Assembly (NCBI GenBank): GCA_902793465.1
Contig: CADBDT010000003.1
Coordinates: 26,109-90,108 of the forward strand
Reading direction: 5' to 3'
DNA length: 64,000 nucleotides
Source: an uncultured Coriobacteriaceae bacterium
GTDB lineage: Bacteria; Actinomycetota; Coriobacteriia; Coriobacteriales; Atopobiaceae
Each line of letters opens with the position of its first letter. Positions within the stretch are counted from its first letter, which is position 1. Shown here in pieces: positions 54,732 through 62,944 of this stretch. Made by a program: the position numbers and the translations under genes. The notes under the pieces were generated by a model. That model had not been told where the DNA came from. It saw only the letters and a list, made by a program, of their open reading frames with translations, and made no database searches.

Positions 54732-55734
54732 TGACGTAAAGGGTACCTACAAGGCCCAAAGCAAGGCCAATTCCGTGCGCGCCACCTACAAGGCGCAGAG
54801 CGCTGCCGCAAAGAAGGGCGCCGGCGCAGAGGCCCGCGAGCAGGCGGCAGCCGGTGGCGCGAAGGACTCCGTGGCTAAGCCCAAGGTCGCTGCCACGCGC
54901 ATGGTTCCCGTTCCCAGCGACTCCATCGTTCCGGAGCGCGACGCAAATAAGAGCCCGATTCTCGAATGCCGTCACTTGGGTATAGACTTCGGCGGCCTGC
55001 GAGCCGTGGACGACTTCAACATGATGATCGGCCGTACCGAGATAGCAGGTCTCATTGGTCCCAACGGAGCGGGAAAGACCACTGTCTTCAACCTGCTGAC
55101 CAAGGTCTATCAGCCCACACGCGGAACCATTATGCTCGACGGCGTAGACACGGCGGGAATGGACACCGCCAAGGTAAGCAAGGCGGGCATCGCACGAACG
55201 TTCCAGAACATCCGCCTGTTTGGCTCCCTTACCGTGGAGGAGAACGTTCGCATTGGCCTGCACAACCAGATTAAGTGCGGCATGTGGAGCGGCATGCTAA
55301 GGCTTCCGCGGCATTGGCTGAGCGAAAAGGAGTTCCACGACAAGTCGCTCGAGCTTCTCGACGTGTTTCATATGGCCGACAACGCCGGAGACGTGGCAGG
55401 GTCGCTGCCGTATGGCGCGCAGCGTCGTTTGGAGATCGTGCGAGCGCTTGCGACGAACCCCAAGCTCCTTTTGCTCGACGAGCCTGCCGCTGGCATGAAT
55501 CCGTCCGAGACGGCCGAGCTCATGGAGACCATCGTACGCATTCGCGACGAATTCCAGATCGCCATTCTGCTAATCGAGCACGACATGGATCTGGTCATGG
55601 GAATCTGCGAGGGCATTGCCGTGCTCAACTTTGGCAAGATAATTGCCAAGGGGACTCCTGCCGACATCCAAAACGACCCTCAGGTCATCGAGGCCTACCT
55701 TGGCAGTCAGGCCGATGACAAGGACGGTGAGTAG
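54724..55734 (+). CDS. livG: Branched-chain amino acid ABC transporter, ATPase with N-terminal extension
   Basis: The 336-residue protein has P-loop 'GPNGAGKTT' (about 113-121) and the LivG-type signature segment 'GSLPYGAQRRLEIVRALAT' and Walker B 'LLLLDEPAAGMN'. Unlike most LivG proteins it starts with about 75 extra residues, rich in Ala/Lys, with a 'TYKAQS' repeat (8-13 and 21-26). The eight-base overlap with livM supports the given start. The role of the extension is unknown. Confidence 0.93.
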   Translation: MSNDVKGTYKAQSKANSVRATYKAQSAAAKKGAGAEAREQAAAGGAKDSVAKPKVAATRMVPVPSDSIVPERDANKSPILECRHLGIDFGGLRAVDDFNMMIGRTEIAGLIGPNGAGKTTVFNLLTKVYQPTRGTIMLDGVDTAGMDTAKVSKAGIARTFQNIRLFGSLTVEENVRIGLHNQIKCGMWSGMLRLPRHWLSEKEFHDKSLELLDVFHMADNAGDVAGSLPYGAQRRLEIVRALATNPKLLLLDEPAAGMNPSETAELMETIVRIRDEFQIAILLIEHDMDLVMGICEGIAVLNFGKIIAKGTPADIQNDPQVIEAYLGSQADDKDGE

Positions 55735-55735
55735 C

Positions 55736-56443
55736 ATGAGCATGCTTAAGATAGAGGACCTAAACGTTTACTACGGCTCCATCCATGCGGTAAAGGGCAT
55801 CTCCTTCGAGGTCGAAGAGGGCGAGATAGTTACGCTCATTGGCGCCAACGGGGCGGGAAAGTCCACGACGCTCAACACGGTGGCAGGACTGCTAAAGCCG
55901 CGGTCTGGTTTTATCGAGTTCGAGGGCGAGAGCCTTGTGGGCGTACCCGCTCACAAGATGGTGAGCAAGGGCATAGCACTCTGTCCCGAGGGCAGGCGAA
56001 TCTTCCAGGACATGACCGTGCGGGAAAACTTGGAGATGGGTGCCTTTACCCGCAGCGACCGGGAGTCTTTGGAGATGCGTACTCGTGTGTACGAGAGCTT
56101 TCCCAGACTCAAGGAGCGTCGGACCCAGGCGGGAGGCACGCTTTCGGGCGGCGAGCAGCAGATGCTCGCCATGGGACGTGCACTTATGAGCAAACCGAAG
56201 CTCATGATGCTCGACGAGCCGTCCATGGGTCTGGCACCCATCCTGGTAAAGGAGATCTTCGACATCATCAAGGAGCTCAACGACCAGGGAACGACCATCC
56301 TTCTGGTGGAGCAAAACGCGAGCATGGCCCTATCTATTGCCGACCGCGCCTACGTTTTGGAGACGGGTCGCGTGTCCATGAGCGGCAACGCCAACGACCT
56401 CTTGCACGACAAGCGCGTACGCGAGGCGTATCTGGGCGGATAA
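55736..56443 (+). CDS. livF: Branched-chain amino acid ABC transporter, ATPase
   Basis: The 235-residue protein has P-loop 'GANGAGKST', the signature 'LSGGEQQMLAMGRALM', Walker B 'LMMLDEPSMGL' and the switch His-like 'LLVEQNAS'. It is the second ATPase of the Liv complex and has the usual length. The ATG at 55736 follows the livG stop after one base, with GGTGAG just before it; an ATG two codons later is possible. Confidence 0.92.
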   Translation: MSMLKIEDLNVYYGSIHAVKGISFEVEEGEIVTLIGANGAGKSTTLNTVAGLLKPRSGFIEFEGESLVGVPAHKMVSKGIALCPEGRRIFQDMTVRENLEMGAFTRSDRESLEMRTRVYESFPRLKERRTQAGGTLSGGEQQMLAMGRALMSKPKLMMLDEPSMGLAPILVKEIFDIIKELNDQGTTILLVEQNASMALSIADRAYVLETGRVSMSGNANDLLHDKRVREAYLGG

Positions 56444-56450
56444 AGGTGAC

Positions 56451-56560
56451 GGGGTGCCGTGAGGGGATACTCCCCATCGGGTACATCGCGGGCAAGGGTT
56501 CCTTTGCGGACCGGCCTATCCGCGATGTACCCGCAGGGGAGTATCCCCTCACGGCACCCC
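56451..56560 (+). terminator. Family C palindrome behind the liv operon
   Basis: A 110-base inverted repeat from GGGGTGCCGTGAGGGG to CCCCTCACGGCACCCC with inner arms CGGGTACATCGCGG and CCGCGATGTACCCG. It begins seven bases after the livF stop and lies between convergent genes. Confidence 0.8.
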
Positions 56561-56588
56561 GCTTTCGGACAGACTTCCCTGCGAGCAC

Positions 56589-56969
56589 CTACTCCGCCTC
56601 GGCCTTTTGAGCGGCGTCCTCCATGGCCTCCTTTGCGAGGTCCGCTCCGGCGGCAACATCTTCGGCAGCTTTGCTTACTGCATTGGACACTGTTTCGGAT
56701 ACGAGCTCGGCGCCCGCGGTTACGTCTTCTGGGGTAATGCTAGATACGCCTGCGCTAACCTTGCTCACCGCATCCGCAACCGCCTCGGAGGCAAGCTCTG
56801 CACCAGCGGCAACGTCTTCGGGTGTAATGCTAGATACGCCAGCTGCGACTTTGCTCACCGCATCCGCAACCGCCTCGGAGGCGAGCTCGGCGCCTGCGGT
56901 CACGTCCTCGGGCCTTATTCCCTCGACTGCTTCTTCTGCCTTCTTGCGAATATCGTCTAGCGTTGCCAT
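56589..56969 (-). CDS. Small helical protein with three 30-residue repeats
   Basis: The 126-residue protein has AAAGGAA before its ATG. Three copies of a repeat 'TPEDVTAGAELASEAVADAV' plus 'SKVAAGVSSI' lie at about 20-49, 50-79 and 80-105, the last one decayed. They predict amphipathic helices. No signal peptide or membrane helix is seen. The high Ala/Glu/Val content and short length resemble phasin-like or envelope-associated helical proteins only loosely; no family is assigned. Copy number may vary between strains. Confidence 0.75.
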   Translation of the reverse strand: MATLDDIRKKAEEAVEGIRPEDVTAGAELASEAVADAVSKVAAGVSSITPEDVAAGAELASEAVADAVSKVSAGVSSITPEDVTAGAELVSETVSNAVSKAAEDVAAGADLAKEAMEDAAQKAEAE

Positions 56970-57089
56970 GGCTATTCCTTTCGTATGGTTTTTGCCAACT
57001 TCTTCCAAACATCTTACACGTACGTTATGGGCGTAGTACGTGTAAACTGCAAGTGCAACAAGAGCTTTTATTCTTAGATACAAGAGTGG

Positions 57090-57602
57090 GTGTTGGCCTT
57101 GGCGCGAAAGCAAAAGGTGGCAAAAACAAACGCAATGCGCGAGCTCGATGCCGCGGGCATTGCCTACGATGTTCACACATATGAGGTGGAGGAGGGTGTG
57201 CCGCAACGAGACCTTGGCATGCGCATAGCGCGACTTGTTGGTGCAGACCCCGATTCGCAGTTTAAGACGCTCGTTACCACCACGCCTTCTGGCGACCACG
57301 TGGTATGCTGCGTTCCCGTAAACGAGGAGTTGGACCTCAAGAAGGCAGCTGCGGCAGCGGGCGAGAAGTCGCTCTCCATGATGCACGTTCGAGACCTGGA
57401 GTCTACCTGTGGCTACGTACGTGGTGCGTGCTCTCCCATTGGAATGAAAAAGCAGTTTAGGACGCTTATTGACGAGACCGCGCAGCTCTTTGAGTACGTG
57501 GGTGTGTCGGGTGGCAAAAAGGGCCTCACGCTTATGCTGGCGCCAGACGAACTCGCGGCGTTTGTTGAGGCCACGTATGCAGACATAGTGGCCGAGCGGT
57601 AA
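57090..57602 (+). CDS. ybaK: Cys-tRNA(Pro)/Cys-tRNA(Cys) deacylase, YbaK-like
   Basis: The 170-residue protein has the YbaK/EbsC marks 'AMRELDAAGIAYDVHTYE', 'FKTLVTT', 'CCVPVNEELDLKKAAAA' and 'GYVRGACSPIG', with the catalytic Lys in 'FKTL'. It hydrolyses mischarged Cys-tRNA(Pro), an editing step in translation. The start is uncertain: a GTG at 57090 or a TTG nine bases later; both have weak sites. The gene stands alone. Confidence 0.9.
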   Translation: MLALARKQKVAKTNAMRELDAAGIAYDVHTYEVEEGVPQRDLGMRIARLVGADPDSQFKTLVTTTPSGDHVVCCVPVNEELDLKKAAAAAGEKSLSMMHVRDLESTCGYVRGACSPIGMKKQFRTLIDETAQLFEYVGVSGGKKGLTLMLAPDELAAFVEATYADIVAER

Positions 57603-57613
57603 ATAATCGGACG

Positions 57614-57650
57614 GACCACGAATAGGGGACTGTCCCTTAGTTGTGGCCCG
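57614..57650. repeat. Half copy of family B
   Basis: GACCACGAATAGGGGACTGT followed by CCCTTAGTTGTGG matches one arm of the family B elements at 9471 and 12378. The second arm is missing and the 73-base array begins right after it. Confidence 0.7.
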
Positions 57651-57655
57651 CCCGA

Positions 57656-58147
57656 TTCGTTGCGCGGTTGCGTGGCGTGTCGGCTAACTGCACGCAAAAC
57701 CGTGCGTTTGCGTCGTGCGCGGCCGCCCAAATGCACGCGCCTGCGTGGAGTTGCAGCCGACTATGCGCACTGGCGTGCATCTTGTCTGTCTGGAGGGCCC
57801 CAAATGCACGTCCTTGCGTATAGTACCGGGTTACTGCACGCAAAACCGTGCGTTTGCGTCGTGTACGGTCGCCCAAATGCACGCAATTGCGTGTAGTAAC
57901 AGCCAACTACACGCAGCAACGTGCGTTTGTGCCGCTTATAGCCGCTAAAATGCACGTGGCTGCGTGCAGTTGCGGCGAACTATACGCACTAACATGCATT
58001 TCGTCTGTTTGGCAAGCCCCAAATGCACGCGGCTGCGTGTAGCAATGGCCGACTATACGCACCAGCGTGCGTTTCTGCTGCGTCTGGTCATCCAAACGCA
58101 CGTGGCTGCGTGGCGTGCCAGTCGATCATGCGCAGCGATCGATGGTT
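57656..58147. repeat. Array B of the 73-base double-hairpin repeat (about 6.7 units)
   Basis: The marker ATGCACG (ACGCACG in the last unit) recurs at 57731, 57804, 57877, 57950, 58023 and 58096: five successive gaps of exactly 73 bases. Each unit has AAATGCACG-N4-TGCGTGTAGT, about seven bases later its reverse complement ACTATACGCA-N4-CGTGCGTTT, and then a variable segment of about 20 bases. The variable segments differ strongly between units (for example CTTGTCTGTCTGGAGGGCCC against GTGCCGCTTATAGCCGCTA). This is the largest array of the window. Confidence 0.92.
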
Positions 58148-58256
58148 AAGGCTCAGTTCTTGGTAGGTTTGCGCGTTGCTGCTTCCGTTCTTGTCGCTAG
58201 GTCATAACGTGTATAATGAGGTGCTTAAACGAGGTTAACTGAGGGGAGTGAACGCA

Positions 58257-59471
58257 ATGCCAGCGGATCTCTTCACAAATAGGGACGAAGAAATGCAGGA
58301 CGAGCAGATACATAGCGATGGGAGTTTTGCCCAGGCCATAGGGGAAGGCGCTTCCTCCGTTGAGCAAGGCGAAACGAGTTTAGCGGAGGAGCTCGCCCAG
58401 AGGCCAGTGACGACATTTGCCGTTCCTGTTCCTGTAGACGAAGAAGCAGACGCCCGTGCCCGTCAGCACATAGAAGACCTTTTCCTGGAGCTAGAAGAAG
58501 CCATGCGTGTTGAGCGCGAGGAGAAGCGCAGGGCAGAGGAAGAGGCTCGTCGCAAGGCCGAGGAGGAGGCGCGGCGCAGGGCGGAGGAAGCCCGTCGCAA
58601 GGCCGAAGAGGAGGCGCGGCGCAGGGCGGAGGAAGCCCGTCGCAAGGCTGAGGAAGAGGCACGCCGCAAGGCTGAGGAAGAGGCACGCCGCAAGGCTGAG
58701 GAAGAGGCACGCCGCAAGGCCGAGGAAGAGGCGAGGCGTCTGGCCGAGGAAGAAGCGAGGAGGCTTGCAGAAGAAGAGGCCCGTCGCAAGGCGGAGGAAC
58801 AACGGCGCCTTGAAGAAGAAGCCCGTCGCAAGGCCGAAGAGGAAGTCCGGCGTAAAGCCGAGGAGGAAGCGCTCCGCCTGGCCGAGGAGCGGAGGCTCCA
58901 GACAGAAGAAGCCGCTCGTCGTCTGGCCGAGGAAGAGGAACGCCGTAGCGTCTCCGAGCAGGAAACCGCGGCTTTTGAGCGTCAGGTTGCGCAGGATTCC
59001 AAGCCGAGCCCCAACGTAGACATAGATGTAGACATAGACCTGGACTTAGACGACCTGGACCTGGACCTGGACCTGGACGACCTACCCATAGAGCCCGAGG
59101 AGTACAAGGCTGCAGCTGCTGCTGGCATGGCACCCAAATCTCGTCACGAGCGGAAGCTCGAGCAACAAAAGAAGCGCGAGGACGGGCTCGAGTCTACGGC
59201 TGTCCTAGACCACCAGGCCGTTCGAGCCGCTGTTGAGCAGCAGCAGAGGGAACAAGAGCTGGAAGGCCAGGCAGCAGAAGACGGGGGCCCATCCCAGGAT
59301 GCGCACTCTGCCGAGCACGAGGAGCGCCTAAGGGTAAGCACGGAATTCTCTAATCGTCCGCCCGACCATCCCCAGCATACGGTTACTAACATGCTGGCAA
59401 CCAAGCCAAAGCTCAATTTCTTTGCCAGAATTGGCGAGTTTTTTGCTCGCTTGTTCCATATGGACGACTAG
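58257..59471 (+). CDS. Protein with a long charged single helix (ER/K-type)
   Basis: The 404-residue protein starts at the ATG at 58257, eight bases after GGGGAG. The middle (about residues 85-235) is an array of 'RRKAEEEA' octapeptide-like repeats, which predicts a long stable single helix or coiled coil. An acidic 'DIDVDIDLDLDDLDLDLDLD' run follows (about 257-277). The C-end (about 370-404) is basic and hydrophobic ('MLATKPKLNFFARIGEFFARLF'), perhaps an amphipathic membrane-binding helix. No enzyme domain is seen. A spacer, scaffold or polar/division role is possible but unproven. Confidence 0.75.
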   Translation: MPADLFTNRDEEMQDEQIHSDGSFAQAIGEGASSVEQGETSLAEELAQRPVTTFAVPVPVDEEADARARQHIEDLFLELEEAMRVEREEKRRAEEEARRKAEEEARRRAEEARRKAEEEARRRAEEARRKAEEEARRKAEEEARRKAEEEARRKAEEEARRLAEEEARRLAEEEARRKAEEQRRLEEEARRKAEEEVRRKAEEEALRLAEERRLQTEEAARRLAEEEERRSVSEQETAAFERQVAQDSKPSPNVDIDVDIDLDLDDLDLDLDLDDLPIEPEEYKAAAAAGMAPKSRHERKLEQQKKREDGLESTAVLDHQAVRAAVEQQQREQELEGQAAEDGGPSQDAHSAEHEERLRVSTEFSNRPPDHPQHTVTNMLATKPKLNFFARIGEFFARLFHMDD

Positions 59472-59540
59472 TCAATTGACGAGGCGAAGTACCTGTTTTG
59501 TCCTCGTATCTATTGCATAAACTAACAAAGGGGTTTTATT

Positions 59541-61205
59541 GTGACTCAGCAGACACCGCGTGGGTTTAGAGACATATTGCCGCAAGAGGCGTTGGCGCGT
59601 GAGCGCATAACCGAAACGGTACGTTCGTGCTTTTCTTCGCACGGGTATCTGCCGGTGGAGACTCCTATACTGGAAGACCGCGGCGTAATAGAAACGGCGG
59701 GGCGTATTCAGGATTCTCCGTTCCAGCTGTTTGACAAGGACGACAGGCTCCTTATGCTGCGCCCAGACCTTACGCTGCCCATAGCACGCATGGTTGCCTC
59801 TCGCCTGAACACCAATCAGCTGCCGGCACGCCTGCGCTACGTTGCGCCGGTCGTACGGGAACAGGGAGCGCTGCGGGGCCAGCCTCGGCAGTTTACGCAG
59901 CTGGGAGTCGAGCTTGTGGGCGCAGACGGGGCCGCAGCCGAGGCCGAGGTCGTGTCGCTTCTGGCAGACGCACTGGCTCGCCTTGGCGTTCCCGACTGGT
60001 ATGTGGTGTGTGGCTCGGTCGCACCGCTTACGGCACTCTTGGACTCATGCGCCCTTGGGGAGACGTTCTCTCGACAAGTGCTAAGGCTCGTGCACAATTC
60101 CGATCTGGTGGGGCTCGACGACCTCCTTGCCGCAACGGACGGGCTTTCCAACAACCAAAAGCGTGCCCTTAGAGAAATAGTCCGGCTCAACGGAGACGAG
60201 CGCATAGTAGATGAGCTCGAAGAGCTGCTTGAGTCGGCAGGAGTTAACGGACACGAGGCAATAACGGATGGATTGCGCAACCTGCTAAAGAGCTGCGCGC
60301 CGCTTGTTCGCCAGGGAAGGCTGCGCTTCGACTTTTCCATTATTAACAGCTTTGACTACTACACCGGACTGGTGTTTAAGGCCTACGCGGAGGGGATCGC
60401 GGCGTCTTTGGCGTCTGGCGGTCACTACGATGCGGTTTTGGAGAACCTTGGGTTGCCTGGCGTGAGTGCCTGCGGTTTTGCCATGTCGCTCGAGCGCCTT
60501 CAGGAGGTGCTGGGCGAGCAGGGAGACTCGGGTGTGGTAACGCCCGGCGTCCGTATGGCCGATCGCTCGCTGCGCATTGCGATTCCCAAAGGCTCGCTCT
60601 TTCCCGACACGCTGCGCGTTCTGGAGGCGGCAGGCCTTCCCGTTGAGGGGCTGCGCGACTTGGGTCGAAAGCTAATCGTGCACGAAGACGGGGTGGACTA
60701 CGTTATAGTGCGCGCCCAGGATGCCCCGGCTTTTGTTGCGTTTGGTGGGGCAGACTGTGGCATCTGTGGTCGCGACTCAATTATTGAGGCCGACGTAGAT
60801 CTTTTGCAGCTGGTTGATTTGCGCTACGGCTGGTGTCGCTTTGTGGTGGCAGAGCCTGCAAATGCGGCTGGCATGGCCGAAAGAGCCTATTCGTGGCGCG
60901 GCACCATGCGCGTGGCAAGCAAGTACCCGCGCATTACTCAGGCGTACTACGACCGAATTGGGCAGCAGGTCGACATAGTGCAGTTGCACGGCAACATTGA
61001 GCTGGGGCCCATAGTGGGCATGACCGACCGCATTGTGGACATTACGGCAACGGGTACCACGCTTGCCGAAAACGACCTGGTTATAGTGGACGACGTGCTG
61101 GAGTGTACGGCACGCTTCTTTGCAGGCCCAGCGGCATATAGATGCGATGCACGCATACGCGATCTTGCAAAGAAGCTCAGCGAGGTCGTTGAGGCGCGTG
61201 CTTAA
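59541..61205 (+). CDS. hisZG: HisZ-HisG fusion: ATP phosphoribosyltransferase, regulatory plus catalytic parts
   Basis: The 554-residue protein joins two proteins that are normally separate. Residues 1 to about 330 are HisZ, a histidyl-tRNA synthetase-like domain ('RGFRDILPQEA', 'LMLRPDLTLPIARMVASR', 'SGGHYDAVLENLG'). Residues about 343-554 are the short-form HisG ('RIAIPKGSLFPDTL', 'GGADCGICGRDSI', PRPP loop 'ITATGTTLAEN'). Short HisG needs HisZ for activity and histidine feedback, so the fusion fixes the 1:1 ratio. An internal ATG at residue 339 marks the old HisG start. The GTG start follows AAGGGG. hisD follows after 31 bases. Confidence 0.93.
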   Translation: MTQQTPRGFRDILPQEALARERITETVRSCFSSHGYLPVETPILEDRGVIETAGRIQDSPFQLFDKDDRLLMLRPDLTLPIARMVASRLNTNQLPARLRYVAPVVREQGALRGQPRQFTQLGVELVGADGAAAEAEVVSLLADALARLGVPDWYVVCGSVAPLTALLDSCALGETFSRQVLRLVHNSDLVGLDDLLAATDGLSNNQKRALREIVRLNGDERIVDELEELLESAGVNGHEAITDGLRNLLKSCAPLVRQGRLRFDFSIINSFDYYTGLVFKAYAEGIAASLASGGHYDAVLENLGLPGVSACGFAMSLERLQEVLGEQGDSGVVTPGVRMADRSLRIAIPKGSLFPDTLRVLEAAGLPVEGLRDLGRKLIVHEDGVDYVIVRAQDAPAFVAFGGADCGICGRDSIIEADVDLLQLVDLRYGWCRFVVAEPANAAGMAERAYSWRGTMRVASKYPRITQAYYDRIGQQVDIVQLHGNIELGPIVGMTDRIVDITATGTTLAENDLVIVDDVLECTARFFAGPAAYRCDARIRDLAKKLSEVVEARA

Positions 61206-61236
61206 CACGCGGTGCTGTTGCACGAGAGGAGCAAGG

Positions 61237-62622
61237 ATGAGAACAATAGAGCTCAAGGGCAATCGCCGCCTTACGACGGCCGACCTTCACCGTTCTGGCG
61301 CCCTGCCGCGTGAGGTAACAGAGGCCGCAACTGCCATAGTGGAGGACGTTCGTGCCCGTGGAAACGAGGCCGTGCGCGAGTACTGCGAACGCTTTGACGG
61401 TGCATGTCCCGCAGAGTTCCGCGTGCCCAAAGAGGTTGTTACGGGCGCCCTCTCTATGGTCGATCCAGAGTTCTTGGACGCGCTAAAGCTCGCGCGCGAT
61501 CAGATTCGCTCTTTTCACGAGCGTGAGGTTGAGCAGTCCTGGTTTACCACGCGCTCCGACGGGACGATTTTGGGCGTTAAGGTTACACCTGTTCCAAGCG
61601 TTGCCGTATACGTTCCAGGAGGTCGTGCGCAGTATCCCTCCACGGTGCTCATGGACACCCTGCCCGCAAAGGTCGCCGGCGTTCCGCGGGTAGTAATGAT
61701 TACGCCTCCGCAGCGCGACGGGTCCTTGTCGGCATACACGCTGGCCGCTGCTGCGCTGGCGGGCGTGGACGAGGTATATGCCGTAGGCGGCGCACAGGGC
61801 ATCGGGGCGGTGGCGTATGGCACGGAGTCCATACCTGCCGTATCCAAGATTGTGGGACCGGGCAATGCCTACGTTGCGGCTGCCAAGCGCTACGTTTCTG
61901 GCGACGTGGGAATCGACATGGTAGCCGGACCCTCGGAGGTATGCGTACTTGCCGACCAAACCGCCGACCCAGCCGTGGTTGCGGCGGACCTCATGGCCCA
62001 GGCAGAGCACGACCCCATGGCCACCTGCTATTTGGTTACCTGCGACGACGCACTTCCCAAACGTGTGCTCGAGTCAGCCGAGGCGCTTGTTTCGCAGAGC
62101 CCGCGAGAGGATATTACGCGCGCCAGCTTGGATAACAACGGCGTCGTGGTGGTTGCAGACACTATGGAAGCGGCTCTAGACGCCGTAAACGTAATTGCGC
62201 CCGAACACCTTGAGCTTCACTGCAAGGATGCGTTCGACCTGCTGGGATCGATTAACAACGCGGGCGCCATCTTCGTGGGGCCGTGGTCGTCCGAACCGCT
62301 GGGAGACTATGTTGCGGGTCCCAACCACACGTTGCCAACAGGTGGGACCGCAACCTTCTCCAATCCCTTGGGTGTCTACGACTTTGTAAAGCGCTCCAGC
62401 GTAATCTCGTATACCGCGCAAGGACTTGCTAGCGATGGCCCTGCCGTTCAGACGCTTGCCCAGGCCGAGGGGTTGTGGGCGCACGCCCTTTCGGTTGGCA
62501 TGAGGCGCAAGCTGCTGGAAGAGGGAACGGAGACGTTTGCAGACCCGCTTGCCGCATGCAAGGACGCGATGCATACTGCCTGGCCTAACGAGCTCGCAGA
62601 ACCGGGAACGCCCCGCCTTTGA
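61237..62622 (+). CDS. hisD: Histidinol dehydrogenase
   Basis: The 461-residue protein catalyses the last two steps of histidine synthesis (histidinol to histidine). Family marks are 'VAVYVPGGRAQYPS', 'GNAYVAAAKRYVSG', 'DMVAGPSEVCVLAD', 'QAEHDPMA' and the catalytic pair in 'APEHLEL'. It is about 30 residues longer than most, with the extra part at the C-end. GAGAGGAG precedes the ATG. The other his genes are not within the window. Confidence 0.95.
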   Translation: MRTIELKGNRRLTTADLHRSGALPREVTEAATAIVEDVRARGNEAVREYCERFDGACPAEFRVPKEVVTGALSMVDPEFLDALKLARDQIRSFHEREVEQSWFTTRSDGTILGVKVTPVPSVAVYVPGGRAQYPSTVLMDTLPAKVAGVPRVVMITPPQRDGSLSAYTLAAAALAGVDEVYAVGGAQGIGAVAYGTESIPAVSKIVGPGNAYVAAAKRYVSGDVGIDMVAGPSEVCVLADQTADPAVVAADLMAQAEHDPMATCYLVTCDDALPKRVLESAEALVSQSPREDITRASLDNNGVVVVADTMEAALDAVNVIAPEHLELHCKDAFDLLGSINNAGAIFVGPWSSEPLGDYVAGPNHTLPTGGTATFSNPLGVYDFVKRSSVISYTAQGLASDGPAVQTLAQAEGLWAHALSVGMRRKLLEEGTETFADPLAACKDAMHTAWPNELAEPGTPRL

Positions 62623-62667
62623 GCAAACAAGGTGCTGCCAGGTTGTCCTAAAGGTACATGTCGGAGT

Positions 62668-62704
62668 GGTGTGCCGCTTGGGGAGTATCCCCAAGCGGCA
62701 CACC
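62668..62704 (+). terminator. Family C palindrome behind hisD
   Basis: GGTGTGCCGCTTGGGG pairs with CCCCAAGCGGCACACC around the core GGGGAGTATCCCC. It lies 45 bases after the hisD stop. Confidence 0.8.
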
Positions 62705-62944
62705 CGCACGTACGTTCCGGACAGGCCCGTAAGGCGGGCATCTCCTACGGGCACGGCGTTTTGTAGTAGACTTGCATAAAAATGCAATTCAGTATTTTAA
62801 AAGCGCAAAACGACGTTTCTGCAGGAAATGACGGAAGGGGACGCATGGCCGACATATCTTGGCGCCACGCTTGTACGAACGTCTGCAGTCTGCGATACCT
62901 TACGTCGAAGAAGGACTTTACACAACGGAAGTCTGAGTTCCGAC
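62705..62944. other. Gene-free stretch between hisD and the kinase
   Basis: Small open frames on both strands lack ribosome binding sites and family likeness. Nothing structured is seen apart from the family C hairpin on its left. It lies between two convergent transcripts. Confidence 0.5.

Noticed and set aside
57656..58147. CRISPR array
   Set aside because: The repeated part consists of two inverted 23-base elements, not one directly repeated 24-40 base repeat; the loops are only about 20 bases and no cas gene is near.
57660..58149. Cys/His-rich small proteins from open frames in the array
   Set aside because: The unit of 73 bases shifts the frame each time, open frames occur on both strands, and no ribosome binding sites are seen. 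They are by-products of the repeat.
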